From contig NZ_JBGCCU010000015.1 in the NCBI RefSeq assembly GCF_041261445.1, positions 124,001 through 188,000 of the forward strand: 64,000 bases of DNA, given 5' to 3'. Below, in pieces: positions 23,866 through 33,564 of the stretch. A program made the translations under genes and the position numbers. The stretch's first letter is position 1, and each line of letters opens with the position of its first letter. The notes below the pieces were generated by a model. That model did no database searches, was not told the origin of the DNA, and saw only the letters and a list, made by a program, of their open reading frames with translations. Source of the stretch: Catenulispora sp. EB89 (GTDB taxonomy: Bacteria > Actinomycetota > Actinomycetes > Streptomycetales > Catenulisporaceae).

Positions 23866-23888
23866 GATGCGTGCACGGCGCACGCATC
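23866..23888. promoter_or_regulatory. Operator palindrome 2 for the MarR-like regulator
   Basis: GATGCGTGC (23866-23874) and GCACGCATC (23880-23888) with a 5-base spacer. Its centre is 43 bases from that of site 1, close to four helical turns, so two dimers would bind the same DNA face. It is just upstream of the SnoaL-like gene. Confidence 0.7.
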
Positions 23889-23912
23889 GTCTCCTCGGAA
23901 GGACCCCTTGCC

Positions 23913-24317
23913 ATGACTGCGACCGTGCCCACGACCATCGCCACCGCCCTGACCGACCTGCTGCTCACCCCCGGCCTGCCGCTGGACGAAGCCCTCGACC
24001 GGCACTTCGCGCCGGAGTACCGCCAGCGCACCGACGGCGCGTGGATCGACCGCACCGGGTTCGCCGAGCACATCGCGCACCTGCGGGGCGTCGTCGCCGA
24101 CGGCACGATCCGGGTGCACGACGAGCTCTCCGCAGGCCCGTCGTACGCCGAGCGGCACACGATCGACGTGGTGAAGGCCGACGGCTCGACGGCGTCGCAC
24201 GAGGTGTACGTCTTCGCCGAGCGCGCGCCCGACGGCCGCTTCGTCCGCCTGGAGGAGGTCACGCTGATGGTGGCCGGGAGCGAGGCGGACCGCGGTCTGG
24301 GCAGCGCGCGCGGCTGA
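23913..24317 (+). CDS. SnoaL/NTF2-like protein
   Basis: 134 residues from ATG at 23913 with GGAAGG about 10 bases upstream. The pattern LTDLLLTPGLPLDEALDRHF, YRQRTDGAWIDRTGFAEHIA HL, then alternating strands (HTIDVVKADG, HEVYVFAERAPDGRFVRLEE) fits the small cone-shaped SnoaL-like fold. Members are isomerases, cyclases, hydrolases or binding proteins; no catalytic residues can be assigned here. It is the evident target of the divergent MarR regulator, which fits a role in handling the compound that the regulator senses. The following 90 bases contain a CTGAGCGG-type short repeat and a GC-rich hairpin. Confidence 0.72.
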   Translation: MTATVPTTIATALTDLLLTPGLPLDEALDRHFAPEYRQRTDGAWIDRTGFAEHIAHLRGVVADGTIRVHDELSAGPSYAERHTIDVVKADGSTASHEVYVFAERAPDGRFVRLEEVTLMVAGSEADRGLGSARG

Positions 24318-24406
24318 ACGCCTGAGCGGCTGAGCGGCTGAGTGGCTGAACTGCCGAGCCGGGCGCCCCGGGCCGGACGGCACCGGGCCGGGCACCCGCC
24401 CGGCGG

Positions 24407-24829
24407 CTACGCCATCTCGCGCAGCGTGGTGATCCGGATGTGGTTGCCGGACGGGTCGCGGAACGAGCAGTCCCGGCCGTAGGGCTGGTCCGTCGGCTTC
24501 TCGATGAACTCCACGCCGCGCCCGGACAGGTCGGCGTAGTCGGCGTCCACGTCCTCGCTGGTGAGGAAGATCGTCCCGGCGAAGCCCTTCCCGGTGAGCT
24601 CCTCGACCTTGGCCTTGGTGGCCGCGTCCATGATCGGCTCGCCCGGGATCGCCATCAGCACGACGGCGATGTCGGGCTGGTGCGCCGGCCCCACGGCCAG
24701 CCAGCGGAAGTTCCCCATCTCCGGCACCGTGATGTCCGTCCGGACCACGAAGCCGATCTTGGTCGTGTAGAAGTCGAGGGCCGCGTCCTGATCGTGGACC
24801 CAGAGCTGCGCACTGGCGAAGGTAATCAT
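24407..24829 (-). CDS. VOC/glyoxalase-family protein
   Basis: 140 residues with two beta-alpha-beta-beta-beta modules. Module 1 starts ITFASAQLWVHDQDAALDFY, continuing TTKIGFVVRTDI; module 2 has GTIFLTSEDVDADYADLSGR and ends GRDCSFRDPSGNHIRITTL, where the late Asp/Asn-His region holds metal ligands in the superfamily. Sequence is close to the many actinomycete VOC proteins annotated as glyoxalase or bleomycin-resistance-like, whose substrates are mostly unknown. It lies 4 bases after the AraC-type regulator gene, forming a two-gene operon; that regulator probably controls it. Confidence 0.88.
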   Translation of the reverse strand: MITFASAQLWVHDQDAALDFYTTKIGFVVRTDITVPEMGNFRWLAVGPAHQPDIAVVLMAIPGEPIMDAATKAKVEELTGKGFAGTIFLTSEDVDADYADLSGRGVEFIEKPTDQPYGRDCSFRDPSGNHIRITTLREMA

Positions 24830-24833
24830 GGCT

Positions 24834-25274
24834 TCACGCTAGGCCGCCCGGATCGGCGCCGTCTTCTCGAAACGTCCGGTTCTTCGGCCGCCCGTAGGCC
24901 CGCAGCACACACCCCGGCACCAGCGCGAAGTCCGCCGCCGGCGGATACGCGGCGCGGTACGCGGCCGGCGGCAGGCCGTAGACCCGGGTGAAGCTGGTCG
25001 TGAAGGACCCGACGCTGGTCAGCCCGACCGCGCAGCAGATGTCGGCGACGGCGTAGTCGGTGAAGCGCAGCAACGCGGCGGCCCGCTCCAACCGCCGCGT
25101 GAGCAGGTAGGCGTGCGGCGACTCCCCGAACGCCCGCCGGAACTCCCGCGAGAAGTGCGCCCGCGACAGCCGCGCCGCCTCGGCGAGGTCGGCGACGGTC
25201 AGCGGCTCGGCGTAGCGCGAGTCGGCGAGGTCTTTGGCGCGCTGCAGGTGGCGGGCGGGAGGAACGGGGGCCAC
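24834..25274 (-). CDS. AraC-family transcriptional regulator, DNA-binding domain only
   Basis: 146 residues from a GTG at 25274. The whole protein is little more than the double helix-turn-helix: LADSRYAEPLTVADLAEAAR, LSRAHFSREFRRAFGESPHA and ADICCAVGLTSVGSFTTSFT, RVYGLPPAAYR. There is no ligand-binding N-terminal domain, as in SoxS-like or other short AraC proteins. The partner VOC gene starts 4 bases downstream. This gene-pair arrangement is frequent in actinomycetes. The effector is unknown. Confidence 0.88.
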   Translation of the reverse strand: MAPVPPARHLQRAKDLADSRYAEPLTVADLAEAARLSRAHFSREFRRAFGESPHAYLLTRRLERAAALLRFTDYAVADICCAVGLTSVGSFTTSFTRVYGLPPAAYRAAYPPAADFALVPGCVLRAYGRPKNRTFREDGADPGGLA

Positions 25275-25384
25275 GGGGCGAGCGTAACCGGGGCGGGTGA
25301 CATCCGCGGAGCGAAGTCGGGGCCGGTCAGGCTCTTCGTCCCGCCAGACATGCGTCCCCGGCCGCCCGCCGATACCGTGATCGC

Positions 25385-27907
25385 ATGGTCGACACGCCCG
25401 CTGAGCAGCCGAGCGCGGGCTCCGACCCGATGATCCGCGTCCACGACGCCACCGAGCACAACCTCCGCCACGTCGACCTCGCGGTGCCGCGCGACCGGGT
25501 GGTGGCGTTCACCGGGGTGTCGGGGTCGGGCAAGTCGTCGCTGGCGTTCGCGACGATCTACGCCGAGGCACAGCGCCGCTACCTCGAATCCGTCGCCCCC
25601 TACGCGCGCCGCCTGATCGAGCAGGCCGGGGCGCCGCGGGTCGGGGGCATCAGCGGGTTGCCGCCGGCGGTGGCGCTGCGGCAGCAGTACGGCGCGGGCA
25701 GCGCGCGCTCCAGCGTCGGGACCGTCAGCCGGGTCTCGAACGTGCTGCGCATGCTCTACTCGCGCGCCGGCACCTATCCGGCCGGGGCCGAGCCGGTCGA
25801 CTCCGACTGGTTCTCGCCGAACACCGCGGTCGGCGCCTGCCCGACCTGCCACGGGCTCGGGCGCCGCTACACCGTCGAGGAGGACCGGCTGGTCGGCGAT
25901 CCGGAGCTGAGCATCCGGCAGGGGGCGGTCGCGGCGTGGCCCGGGGCGTGGCAGGGCAAGAACTACCGCGACATCCTCGGCGAGCTGGGCATCGACATCG
26001 ACGCGCCGTTCCGGACGCTGCCGGCCGAGCGCCGGCACTGGCTGCTGACCACCGAGGAGCAGCCGGTGGTGACGGTGCACCCGGTCCGCGAGGCGCACCG
26101 GATCACCCGGCCGTATCAGGGGACGTACATGTCGCCGCGCAGTTGGGTGCTGCACACGTACGCCACCACGAAGAGCGCTTCGCTGCGGGCCAAGGCCGCG
26201 TCCTTCCTGACCGAGGAACCGTGCCCGACCTGCGAGGGGCGGCGCCTGAACCCCTTCGCGCTGAGCGTCACCATCGCAGGGGTCGATATCGCGCGCGCCA
26301 CCGCGCTCCCCCTGGCCGACCTGGCCGATCTGCTGCGCCGGGCTCGTGTCCATCCCGACACCGAGGCGCTTTCGCCGGAGCGGCGGCAGGCTGCCGTGGC
26401 ACTGATCGGGAACCTCGAGGATCATCTCAAAACCCTGATCGAGCTGGGTCTGGGCTATCTCGGCACCGACCGGGCGACGTCCACGCTGTCCGGCGGCGAG
26501 TCCCAGCGCCTGCATCTGGCCACGCAGCTCGGCAGCGGCCTGTTCGGGGTCTTGTACGTGCTCGACGAGCCCTCGGCCGGCCTGCATCCCGCCGACACCG
26601 AGCTGTTGCTGACCGCGCTGCGCCGGCTGCGTGCCGCCGGGAACTCCGTCTTCGTGGTCGAACACAACCCGCGGGTGATCGCCGACGCCGACTGGCTCGT
26701 CGACCTCGGGCCCGGGGCCGGGACGCACGGCGGCCGCGTGTTGTACAGCGGGCCGGAGGCGGGGTTGAAGGACATCGCGGAGTCGGCGACCGCGCGCTAC
26801 CTGTTCGGGAACGCGCCGAACATCGCGCCGGCCGATGTCCGCTCGCCGTCGTCGTGGCTGACGCTGCATGACGTCACCCGGCACAACCTCGACGGTCTTA
26901 CCGTGCGCTTCCCGCTCGGCACGTTGACCGCGGTGACCGGGGTTTCCGGCTCGGGCAAGTCGACGCTCGTCGGGCAGGTGCTGGCAGCGACGGTGCGGGA
27001 CCACCTCGGTACTTCGGAGGCGGCCGAAAACGATGCGGAATCCTCGGATGAGGACTCCGCCGCACTGGACGACGACCGCATCGTCGCCATCCCGAAGGCC
27101 GAGGGGTTGGAGGCCGTTCAGCGGCTGGTCCAGGTGGACCAGAAGCCGATCGGGCGCACGCCGCGTTCGAACCTGGCGACGTACACAGGGCTCTTCGACG
27201 CCGTCCGCAAACTCTTCGCGGCCCAGCCGCTGGCCAAGTCGCGCGGCTATACGGCCAGCCGCTTCAGCTTCAACCTCCCCGACGGCCGCTGCCCGAACTG
27301 CCAGGGCGAGGGCGTGGTGAGCGTGGAACTCCTTTTCCTGCCTACGGAATCCGCGCCGTGCCCGGTGTGCCACGGCGCGAGGTACAACCCTGAGACACTG
27401 CAGGTTCTGGTCGACGGCAAGTCGGTCGCGGACGTCCTCGCGCTGAGCGTCGAGGACGCGCTGGGCTTCTTCGAAGCGCTCGGCGAACTCCCGGCCGTGC
27501 ACCGCATCCTGCGCCTGCTGGACGACATCGGCCTGGGCTACCTGACGCTCGGCCAGAGCGCGACGACCCTGTCCGGCGGCGAGGCGCAGCGGATCAAGCT
27601 GGTCAGCGAGCTGCACCGGGCGCGGCGGGGGCACACGTTGTACCTGCTGGACGAGCCGACCAGCGGCTTGCACCCCGCCGACTCCGACCTGCTGCTGGCG
27701 CGGTTGCAGGAGCTCGTCGACCAGGGCAACACGGTCGTGGTCGTCGAGCACGACCTACGGGTCGCGGCGGCCGCCGACTGGCTCCTGGACCTCGGGCCCG
27801 GAGCCGGCAGCGACGGCGGTCGGATCGTGGCCCAGGGGACGCCGGCCCAAGTATCCGGTGGCGGGTCCGGGCTCACCGCGCGATTCTTGGCTGCGTACAC
27901 CTCCTAG
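25385..27907 (+). CDS. UvrA-like ABC ATPase (UvrA2 type)
   Basis: 840 residues, about 100 shorter than housekeeping UvrA. It has two ABC modules: Walker [21 protein letters not shown] and [15 protein letters not shown]; signatures [18 protein letters not shown] and [18 protein letters not shown]; Walker [15 protein letters not shown] and [14 protein letters not shown]. Zinc-finger cysteines are kept ([41 protein letters not shown]). The shorter length and lack of a long UvrB-binding insert suggest the UvrA2/DrrC-like clade linked to DNA-damage or drug tolerance, not the main UvrABC repair protein. An acidic stretch [20 protein letters not shown] sits after the second Walker A. The aldo/keto reductase begins 6 bases downstream. 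Confidence 0.9.
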   Translation: MVDTPAEQPSAGSDPMIRVHDATEHNLRHVDLAVPRDRVVAFTGVSGSGKSSLAFATIYAEAQRRYLESVAPYARRLIEQAGAPRVGGISGLPPAVALRQQYGAGSARSSVGTVSRVSNVLRMLYSRAGTYPAGAEPVDSDWFSPNTAVGACPTCHGLGRRYTVEEDRLVGDPELSIRQGAVAAWPGAWQGKNYRDILGELGIDIDAPFRTLPAERRHWLLTTEEQPVVTVHPVREAHRITRPYQGTYMSPRSWVLHTYATTKSASLRAKAASFLTEEPCPTCEGRRLNPFALSVTIAGVDIARATALPLADLADLLRRARVHPDTEALSPERRQAAVALIGNLEDHLKTLIELGLGYLGTDRATSTLSGGESQRLHLATQLGSGLFGVLYVLDEPSAGLHPADTELLLTALRRLRAAGNSVFVVEHNPRVIADADWLVDLGPGAGTHGGRVLYSGPEAGLKDIAESATARYLFGNAPNIAPADVRSPSSWLTLHDVTRHNLDGLTVRFPLGTLTAVTGVSGSGKSTLVGQVLAATVRDHLGTSEAAENDAESSDEDSAALDDDRIVAIPKAEGLEAVQRLVQVDQKPIGRTPRSNLATYTGLFDAVRKLFAAQPLAKSRGYTASRFSFNLPDGRCPNCQGEGVVSVELLFLPTESAPCPVCHGARYNPETLQVLVDGKSVADVLALSVEDALGFFEALGELPAVHRILRLLDDIGLGYLTLGQSATTLSGGEAQRIKLVSELHRARRGHTLYLLDEPTSGLHPADSDLLLARLQELVDQGNTVVVVEHDLRVAAAADWLLDLGPGAGSDGGRIVAQGTPAQVSGGGSGLTARFLAAYTS

Positions 27908-27913
27908 AGAGGA

Positions 27914-28906
<993 letters not shown>

Positions 28907-28974
28907 AACCGCCGCTGTATCAGGGTGCTGCCGGGCGTGGCTGGGTGACTCAGCCGCGCTCGGCTCGCCGACGG

Positions 28975-29220
28975 TCAGCCGGTGGCGCCGTCGACGACAG
29001 CCGCCCGGGCCGGAGCCGTAGTGGTGACCGTGACGGCGAACGTGGCCGTTTTCGTTGTGCCGACGGCAGGACCGCCCGCCGAGCTGGCGTCGTTCGCCTT
29101 CGAACTATTCCCCGCACCGGCACCGATGAGCAGTCCCAGCAGCAGCGTGCCCGCACTCACGAGAACCGCCGTACGCCGACGGACGGTATGCCGCTGCCGC
29201 ACCGACCACCTTGATCGCAC
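28975..29220 (-). CDS. Small membrane-anchored or secreted protein
   Basis: 81 residues. A basic N-terminus (MRSRWSVRQRHTVRRR) is followed by one hydrophobic segment, TAVLVSAGTLLLGLLIGAGA, then a short Ser/Thr/Ala-rich exterior ending TFAVTVTTTAPARAAVVDGA. Small proteins with this build occur widely in Streptomyces without known function. An alternative GTG at 29202 has AAGGTGG before it. It stops 69 bases from the converging aldo/keto reductase gene and starts 23 bases after the YCII-like gene on the same strand. Moderate support only. Confidence 0.5.
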   Translation of the reverse strand: MRSRWSVRQRHTVRRRTAVLVSAGTLLLGLLIGAGAGNSSKANDASSAGGPAVGTTKTATFAVTVTTTAPARAAVVDGATG

Positions 29221-29242
29221 CGCACAGCGCGAAGCGCCCCGC

Positions 29243-29620
29243 TCACGCCTCCGGCGCCGCGCCCATCCCGAACCAGTCGTGGATCGGCCGGACCTCGACG
29301 GCCACCACGTGAAAGTCCAGCACCCGGGCCGCGATCTCCTTCGCCCGGTCCGCGCTCTCGCATTCGACCACGTAGTAGGCCGTCACGTGCTCCGCCGCGG
29401 CTGCGTGCGGGCCGTCCGACGCCGCCGGTGCGGCGTCGCGCTGCCAGCGCAGTGTCGTGGTGTCGGCGGGGAGGGCCAGGCCGGCGCCGTTCAGCATCTC
29501 GCCGGTGCCCTCCAGGTCCTTGTGGAGGGCCTCGTGGCGGGTGAAGACGTCGGTGCGTTCGGCGGGGGTCAGCGCCGCGGTGGTCGCGGGGTCGGCGTAC
29601 ATCAGGACCATGAACTTCAT
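29243..29620 (-). CDS. YCII/DGPF-domain protein
   Basis: 125 residues starting MKFMVLMYADPATTAALTPA, the usual opening of DGPF/YCII-like ferredoxin-fold proteins. The middle includes LHKDLEGTGEMLNGAGLALP and TTTLRWQRDAAP, followed by AYYVVECESADRAKEIAARV and a PIHDWFGMG end. This family is often linked to extracytoplasmic-function sigma factors, but none is seen here. Its start overlaps the stop of the glycosyltransferase gene by 4 bases (ATGA). The role is unknown. Confidence 0.87.
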   Translation of the reverse strand: MKFMVLMYADPATTAALTPAERTDVFTRHEALHKDLEGTGEMLNGAGLALPADTTTLRWQRDAAPAASDGPHAAAAEHVTAYYVVECESADRAKEIAARVLDFHVVAVEVRPIHDWFGMGAAPEA

Positions 29621-30774
29621 GCCGCGACGGTAGCGGTCGGGTCCAACAGGCGGCGGAGGATGGCGGCGATGGAGTCCCACTGCCACTTCTCCTCGACCCA
29701 TGCTCGGCCGCGTTCGCCCATCGCCTTGGCCTTCACCGGGTCCTGCAGCAGCTCCACGCAGCGGGTCGCGGTGCGCTCGACCGAGTCGCCGGGGACCACG
29801 TAGCCGGTCTCGCCCTCCAGGACGGCCTCCGGGGCGCCGCCGCTGTCGCCGGCGATCACCGGCAGGCCGACCGCCGAGGCCTCCAGGTACACGATGCCGA
29901 GGCCTTCGACGTCCAGGCCGAAGCGGCGGGTGCGGCAGGGCATCGCGAAGACGTCGCCGACCGCGAACAGGGTCGGCAGTTGCTCCCAGGGGACTGAGTC
30001 GGTGAACACCACGTGGTCGGCTACGCCTTCGGCGGCAGCCAGTTTCTGGAGGGTCTGCTTGTACGGGCCGCCGCTGCCGATCAGCAGTGCGGCGTCGGGG
30101 ACAGCGCGGCGGATCAGTGGCAGGGCCCTGATCAGGGTGTCCTGGCCCTTGCGCGGCACCAGCCGCGACACGCAAGCCACGACCGGGCGGTCGGCCAGGC
30201 CGAGGGAGGCGCGCAGCTCGGCTGCGCCGGCCGGGTGCGGGTGGAACATGTCGACGTCCACACCCGGCGTGAGCTGCACCATGCGGGACGCCGCCGCAGG
30301 GCTCAGCGCCGAGGCGATCCGCGCGCGGTGGTACTCGTTGAGGTACGTGACGCAGTCCACCTCGTTGGCGATCTTGCGCAGGAGGTCGCGCGCGCCGGGG
30401 AGCTTGGCCCAGCCGGACTCGTGGCCGTGGGTGGTGGCGACCAAGCGCTGGACGCCAGCCTTGCGGAGTGCGGGTGCCATCAGGCCCAGAGGGGCTGCTG
30501 CGCCGAACCACACCGATTCCGCGCCGATCTCCTTGGCGATCGCCACGGCGCGCTTGGTGCGGTCCGGGGTCGGGAGGAGCATGCCGGTCTTCTCGCGGAT
30601 CACCCGGTGCTTCTGCTGGGAGTCGAACTCCCGGCAGCGCGCCGGGTCGCCGTGCCAGGACGAGGCGTAGACCACGGTCTGCTCGGCGGGCAGCCGCTCG
30701 ACCATGTTCTGCACGAACTGCTGGATCCCGCCGGGCCGGGGCGGATAGTCGTTCGTGACCACGAGAATCGTCAA
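29617..30774 (-). CDS. pimB: GT4 mannosyltransferase, PimB-like
   Basis: 385 residues in two Rossmann domains. N-terminal domain: TILVVTNDYPPRPGGIQQFV (acceptor loop with GGIQ), WFGAAAPLGLMAPALRKAG, ATTHGHESGWAKLPGARDLL. C-terminal domain: VACVSRLVPRKGQDTLIRAL (sugar-nucleotide phosphate contacts R and K), GSGGPYKQTL, and the E-x7-E region GLDVEGLGIVYLEASAVGLP with GAPEAV. This agrees with actinobacterial PimB', which adds the second mannose of phosphatidylinositol mannosides at the inner membrane face from GDP-mannose. It is divergent from the GT87 gene. Specific assignment to PimB' is by recognition of the motifs, without an alignment. Confidence 0.85.
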   Translation of the reverse strand: MTILVVTNDYPPRPGGIQQFVQNMVERLPAEQTVVYASSWHGDPARCREFDSQQKHRVIREKTGMLLPTPDRTKRAVAIAKEIGAESVWFGAAAPLGLMAPALRKAGVQRLVATTHGHESGWAKLPGARDLLRKIANEVDCVTYLNEYHRARIASALSPAAASRMVQLTPGVDVDMFHPHPAGAAELRASLGLADRPVVACVSRLVPRKGQDTLIRALPLIRRAVPDAALLIGSGGPYKQTLQKLAAAEGVADHVVFTDSVPWEQLPTLFAVGDVFAMPCRTRRFGLDVEGLGIVYLEASAVGLPVIAGDSGGAPEAVLEGETGYVVPGDSVERTATRCVELLQDPVKAKAMGERGRAWVEEKWQWDSIAAILRRLLDPTATVAA

Positions 30775-30945
30775 AATACAGTCCTTCGTCCCTGGTCACT
30801 GCGACAGCCCGATGACTCAACGGAGTTTAGCCGGTGCGCGGTGCCGCTCCTGACGCGCCGGGCCGGGCGGCACGGCGGCCGCCGGCGAGCCCGCCGAGCC
30901 GCCGCCCCCGAGCCCGCCGCGAAGCCGATTAGGATGGCACCCACC

Positions 30946-32343
30946 ATGAGGATCGCCCGCCGCCAGCCCGTCGTGCCCTGGTACGCGGCCACCCGCGCCC
31001 TGCTGCTCCTGCTGGCCCTGAACGTCCTCCCGTACTTCAACCGCGGCGCGGTCACCGGCGACGTCAAGCTGTACCACCAGTGGATCACCGGGTCGTTCGA
31101 CCACGGACGGTTCCCGCTCGACGACCAGAAGTGGCAGTACCCGCCCGGCGCCGCCGCCCCCCTGCTGCTCCCGCACTGGCTGCCCGGCAGCTACTACGTG
31201 CTGTTCTTCCTGATGTGCCTGGCGGCCGACGTCGCGGTGTTCGCGATGCTGCTGCGGGCCGCCGAGCGCGCCGACCCCGACGACCCGTCGCAGGCCGGCC
31301 CCTGGCTGTGGACGCTCGGCGTCGCCGCCATCGGGCCGATGGCCTACGGCCGCTACGACCTGGTCGTCACCGCGACCGCCGTCGCCGCGCTGACCGTGAC
31401 GCTGCGGTCCAAGCGCTCCACGGCCGTGGCGCGCGGCGTCCTGATCGGCGTCGGCGCGTTCCTCAAGCTGTGGCCCGCGGCGTTCGTCGCCGGGGCGCCG
31501 AAGCGGCGCAACGGCCGGCTGCTGGTCGGCGTGGCGGCGGTCACGGCCGCGGTACCCACGCTGGCGCTGGAGCTGTTCTTCCCCGGAGTGCTGTCCTTCC
31601 TCACCAACCAGAAGAGCCGCGGGATCCAGATCGAGTCGGTGTTCGCCACGCCGTTCCTGGGCGGGAAGTGGTTCGGCTGGTCCGGACACATCGAGAACAC
31701 CCAGTACGGCGCGTACGAGTACATCGGACCCGGCGTCTCGTTGGCCGGCAAAGCAGCGCTGGCCTCGACCGCGGTCGGGATGGTCGTGCTGCTGCTGATC
31801 CGCCGGCGCGCGGCCGTGCGCGGCGGTTTCCCGTTCCCGGCGATGCTGGCCGACGTGGGCTTCGCGGCCGTGCTGGTCTTCGTCGTCACCAGCCGCGTCC
31901 TGTCCCCGCAGTACTTGGTGTGGCTGCTCGGCGTGGCCGCCGTGTGCCTGGCCCGCCGCGAGACCCTGATGCGCACGCCGGCCTGGCTGGTCCTCGGCGC
32001 GGTCTCGGTGACCCAGCTGATCTTCCCGCTCTTCTACCACTCGCTGCGCGGCGGCCAGATCTACTCCGGCCTGATCCTGATGGGACGCAACGCGGCGCTG
32101 GTGGTCGCGGCGGTGCTGGCGCTGCGCGCGCTCTGGCGCGCGACCGGACCGGCGTCCGGGCTGCTGTCAGGGGTGCTTCTTGGCGAGGATCGCCGTGACG
32201 GTGTGCGCCTCGTTCAGGACGAAGGCGCGCCACTTGACGGTGAACTCGGCGGTGGTGGTGTCGAGGACGGTCCGGAACGCGTGGTCGACGGGGTCGGCGG
32301 CCCCGGACGAGTCGGTGCCGACAGCCTTGTAGAACGCGACTAG
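30946..32343 (+). CDS. GT87-family integral membrane glycosyltransferase
   Basis: 465 residues from ATG at 30946 (MRIARRQPVVPWYAATRALL); AGGATGG precedes it and an ATG at 30934 is possible. About ten membrane helices run through residues 15-405. The first outer loop has GDVKLYHQWITGSF and WQYPPGAAAPLL (acidic pair GDxxLY, and YPP), the hallmark of polyprenyl-phosphate-mannose-using GT-C enzymes of the GT87/DUF2029 type; SPQYLVWLLG is a later conserved stretch. It probably adds mannose to a cell-envelope lipid or glycan. The last 59 codons lie antisense to the end of the convergent peptidase gene and read as low-complexity Gly/Asp-rich sequence, so the true C-terminus may have been extended. 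Confidence 0.8.
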   Translation: MRIARRQPVVPWYAATRALLLLLALNVLPYFNRGAVTGDVKLYHQWITGSFDHGRFPLDDQKWQYPPGAAAPLLLPHWLPGSYYVLFFLMCLAADVAVFAMLLRAAERADPDDPSQAGPWLWTLGVAAIGPMAYGRYDLVVTATAVAALTVTLRSKRSTAVARGVLIGVGAFLKLWPAAFVAGAPKRRNGRLLVGVAAVTAAVPTLALELFFPGVLSFLTNQKSRGIQIESVFATPFLGGKWFGWSGHIENTQYGAYEYIGPGVSLAGKAALASTAVGMVVLLLIRRRAAVRGGFPFPAMLADVGFAAVLVFVVTSRVLSPQYLVWLLGVAAVCLARRETLMRTPAWLVLGAVSVTQLIFPLFYHSLRGGQIYSGLILMGRNAALVVAAVLALRALWRATGPASGLLSGVLLGEDRRDGVRLVQDEGAPLDGELGGGGVEDGPERVVDGVGGPGRVGADSLVERD

Positions 32344-33498
32344 CTTCGCCTGTCCGTACTTCTGCGCGATCAACGCGCATGCCAGATTGCTGATCTGGTA
32401 GGTCCGCGACACCGAGTCGCCCGATCCGGCGAAGTCGTCGGTGGTCGGCAGCTCCTGCGGCCGCCAGCCGTCCTTCGACACCGCGCTCGCCAGTTCCTCG
32501 AACCGCCGGTCGACGGAGATGGACGAGCCGAGGTAGCCGGTGTAGTCGGCCGCCCCCTCGGAGATCCACAGCGGCACCGCCGGCGTGGTCCAGGCCCGCG
32601 TGGCGACGTGCGTGAGCTCGTGGTCGAAGAAGAACTGCCAGGCGTCCGGCGCCTCGCCGTTGAACGCGTCCGGGTTGACCAGCACCCGGCTGGCCGGGGC
32701 CGCGGTCAGCGCCTGCCCGCCCTCGCCGGCGGTGATCGCGACCACCCCGGTCAGGCTCCCGGCAGCGCTGTTCAACAGCGTCTCGACCTGCGCCTGGGTA
32801 TTGGGGACGACGACCACGACGGTCCCCTTCCAGCCCGCCGCGCCCCACACCGACGCCGCCTTCGTCGCGGCGTGGTCGGCCAGGTCCGCGAACGGCTTGA
32901 GCCGCTGCTCGCCGCCGAGCCCGAGGACCAGCGACCGCGAGCCGTGCACCACCGAGACCGCGCCCTGATCCCAAATCTGGGTGTCCGAGTGGAGACCCGC
33001 GGCCGCGCCGTCGCTGTCGGAGGACAGCAGCCACTTGTCTCCGCGCTCGACGAACGTCAGATACCGGGTGTCGGTCACCGGCTTGTAGTCGACGCCGGAG
33101 AGCTCATAGGACTCGGTCACCTGGTACAGGCGCGCCGAGCCGAGCTTCCTCGCCGCCGTGCTCTGGCCGGCGGTCAGCGTCACGGTCCACGAGGCCAGCG
33201 GCAGCGCCGTCAGGTTGTCGAAGACCTGCGCGTCGGCGGCGCCGAACGTCCGGCCGACGTCGGTGGCGAGGTAGGCGGCCTTGTCATGGGCGGCGACGGC
33301 GGCGGTCCGGGCGGCCAGGGTGGCGGCCACGGCCGCCTGCACCTTCGCCTCGGGCTGCGCCGCCGAGGAGTCGATGGCGCAGCGGGCGGCGACCGCGACG
33401 ATCACGACCGCCAGCAGCGCCGCACCGGCGCGCACCGCTCCCCGGCCCGGGCGGGAGGTGGCCCCGTCCGGTCGCCGCAGCCCTGCTATGCCCGCCAT
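32167..33498 (-). CDS. Membrane-anchored gluzincin-type metallopeptidase
   Basis: 443 residues. One N-terminal membrane segment (GAALLAVVIVAVAARCAI) follows a basic start, so the body is outside the cell. An NTF2-like region (about 60-160) precedes the catalytic part, where WQFFFDHELTHVATRAWT gives the HExxH-type zinc site as HELTH and WISEGAADYTGYLG supplies the third ligand Glu. This arrangement fits the peptidase MA clan of small actinomycete secreted peptidases. Substrates are unknown. The 3' end overlaps the GT87 gene by 177 bases tail to tail, and the tail of this gene (LDTTTAEFTVKWRAFVLNEA) looks genuine. Upstream, 66 bases separate it from the P450 gene stop. Confidence 0.82.
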   Translation of the reverse strand: MAGIAGLRRPDGATSRPGRGAVRAGAALLAVVIVAVAARCAIDSSAAQPEAKVQAAVAATLAARTAAVAAHDKAAYLATDVGRTFGAADAQVFDNLTALPLASWTVTLTAGQSTAARKLGSARLYQVTESYELSGVDYKPVTDTRYLTFVERGDKWLLSSDSDGAAAGLHSDTQIWDQGAVSVVHGSRSLVLGLGGEQRLKPFADLADHAATKAASVWGAAGWKGTVVVVVPNTQAQVETLLNSAAGSLTGVVAITAGEGGQALTAAPASRVLVNPDAFNGEAPDAWQFFFDHELTHVATRAWTTPAVPLWISEGAADYTGYLGSSISVDRRFEELASAVSKDGWRPQELPTTDDFAGSGDSVSRTYQISNLACALIAQKYGQAKLVAFYKAVGTDSSGAADPVDHAFRTVLDTTTAEFTVKWRAFVLNEAHTVTAILAKKHP

Positions 33499-33564
33499 AG
33501 CGGACCATGCTAAGCCTTGCGGTCGAACATCCGGGCCACCCAGGCGACACCGCAGGCAGCCTGC

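Noticed and set aside
30013-30945. Long plus-strand frame before the GT87 gene
   Set aside because: It is the antisense shadow of the PimB-like gene. The first recognisable membrane helix begins after ATG 30946.
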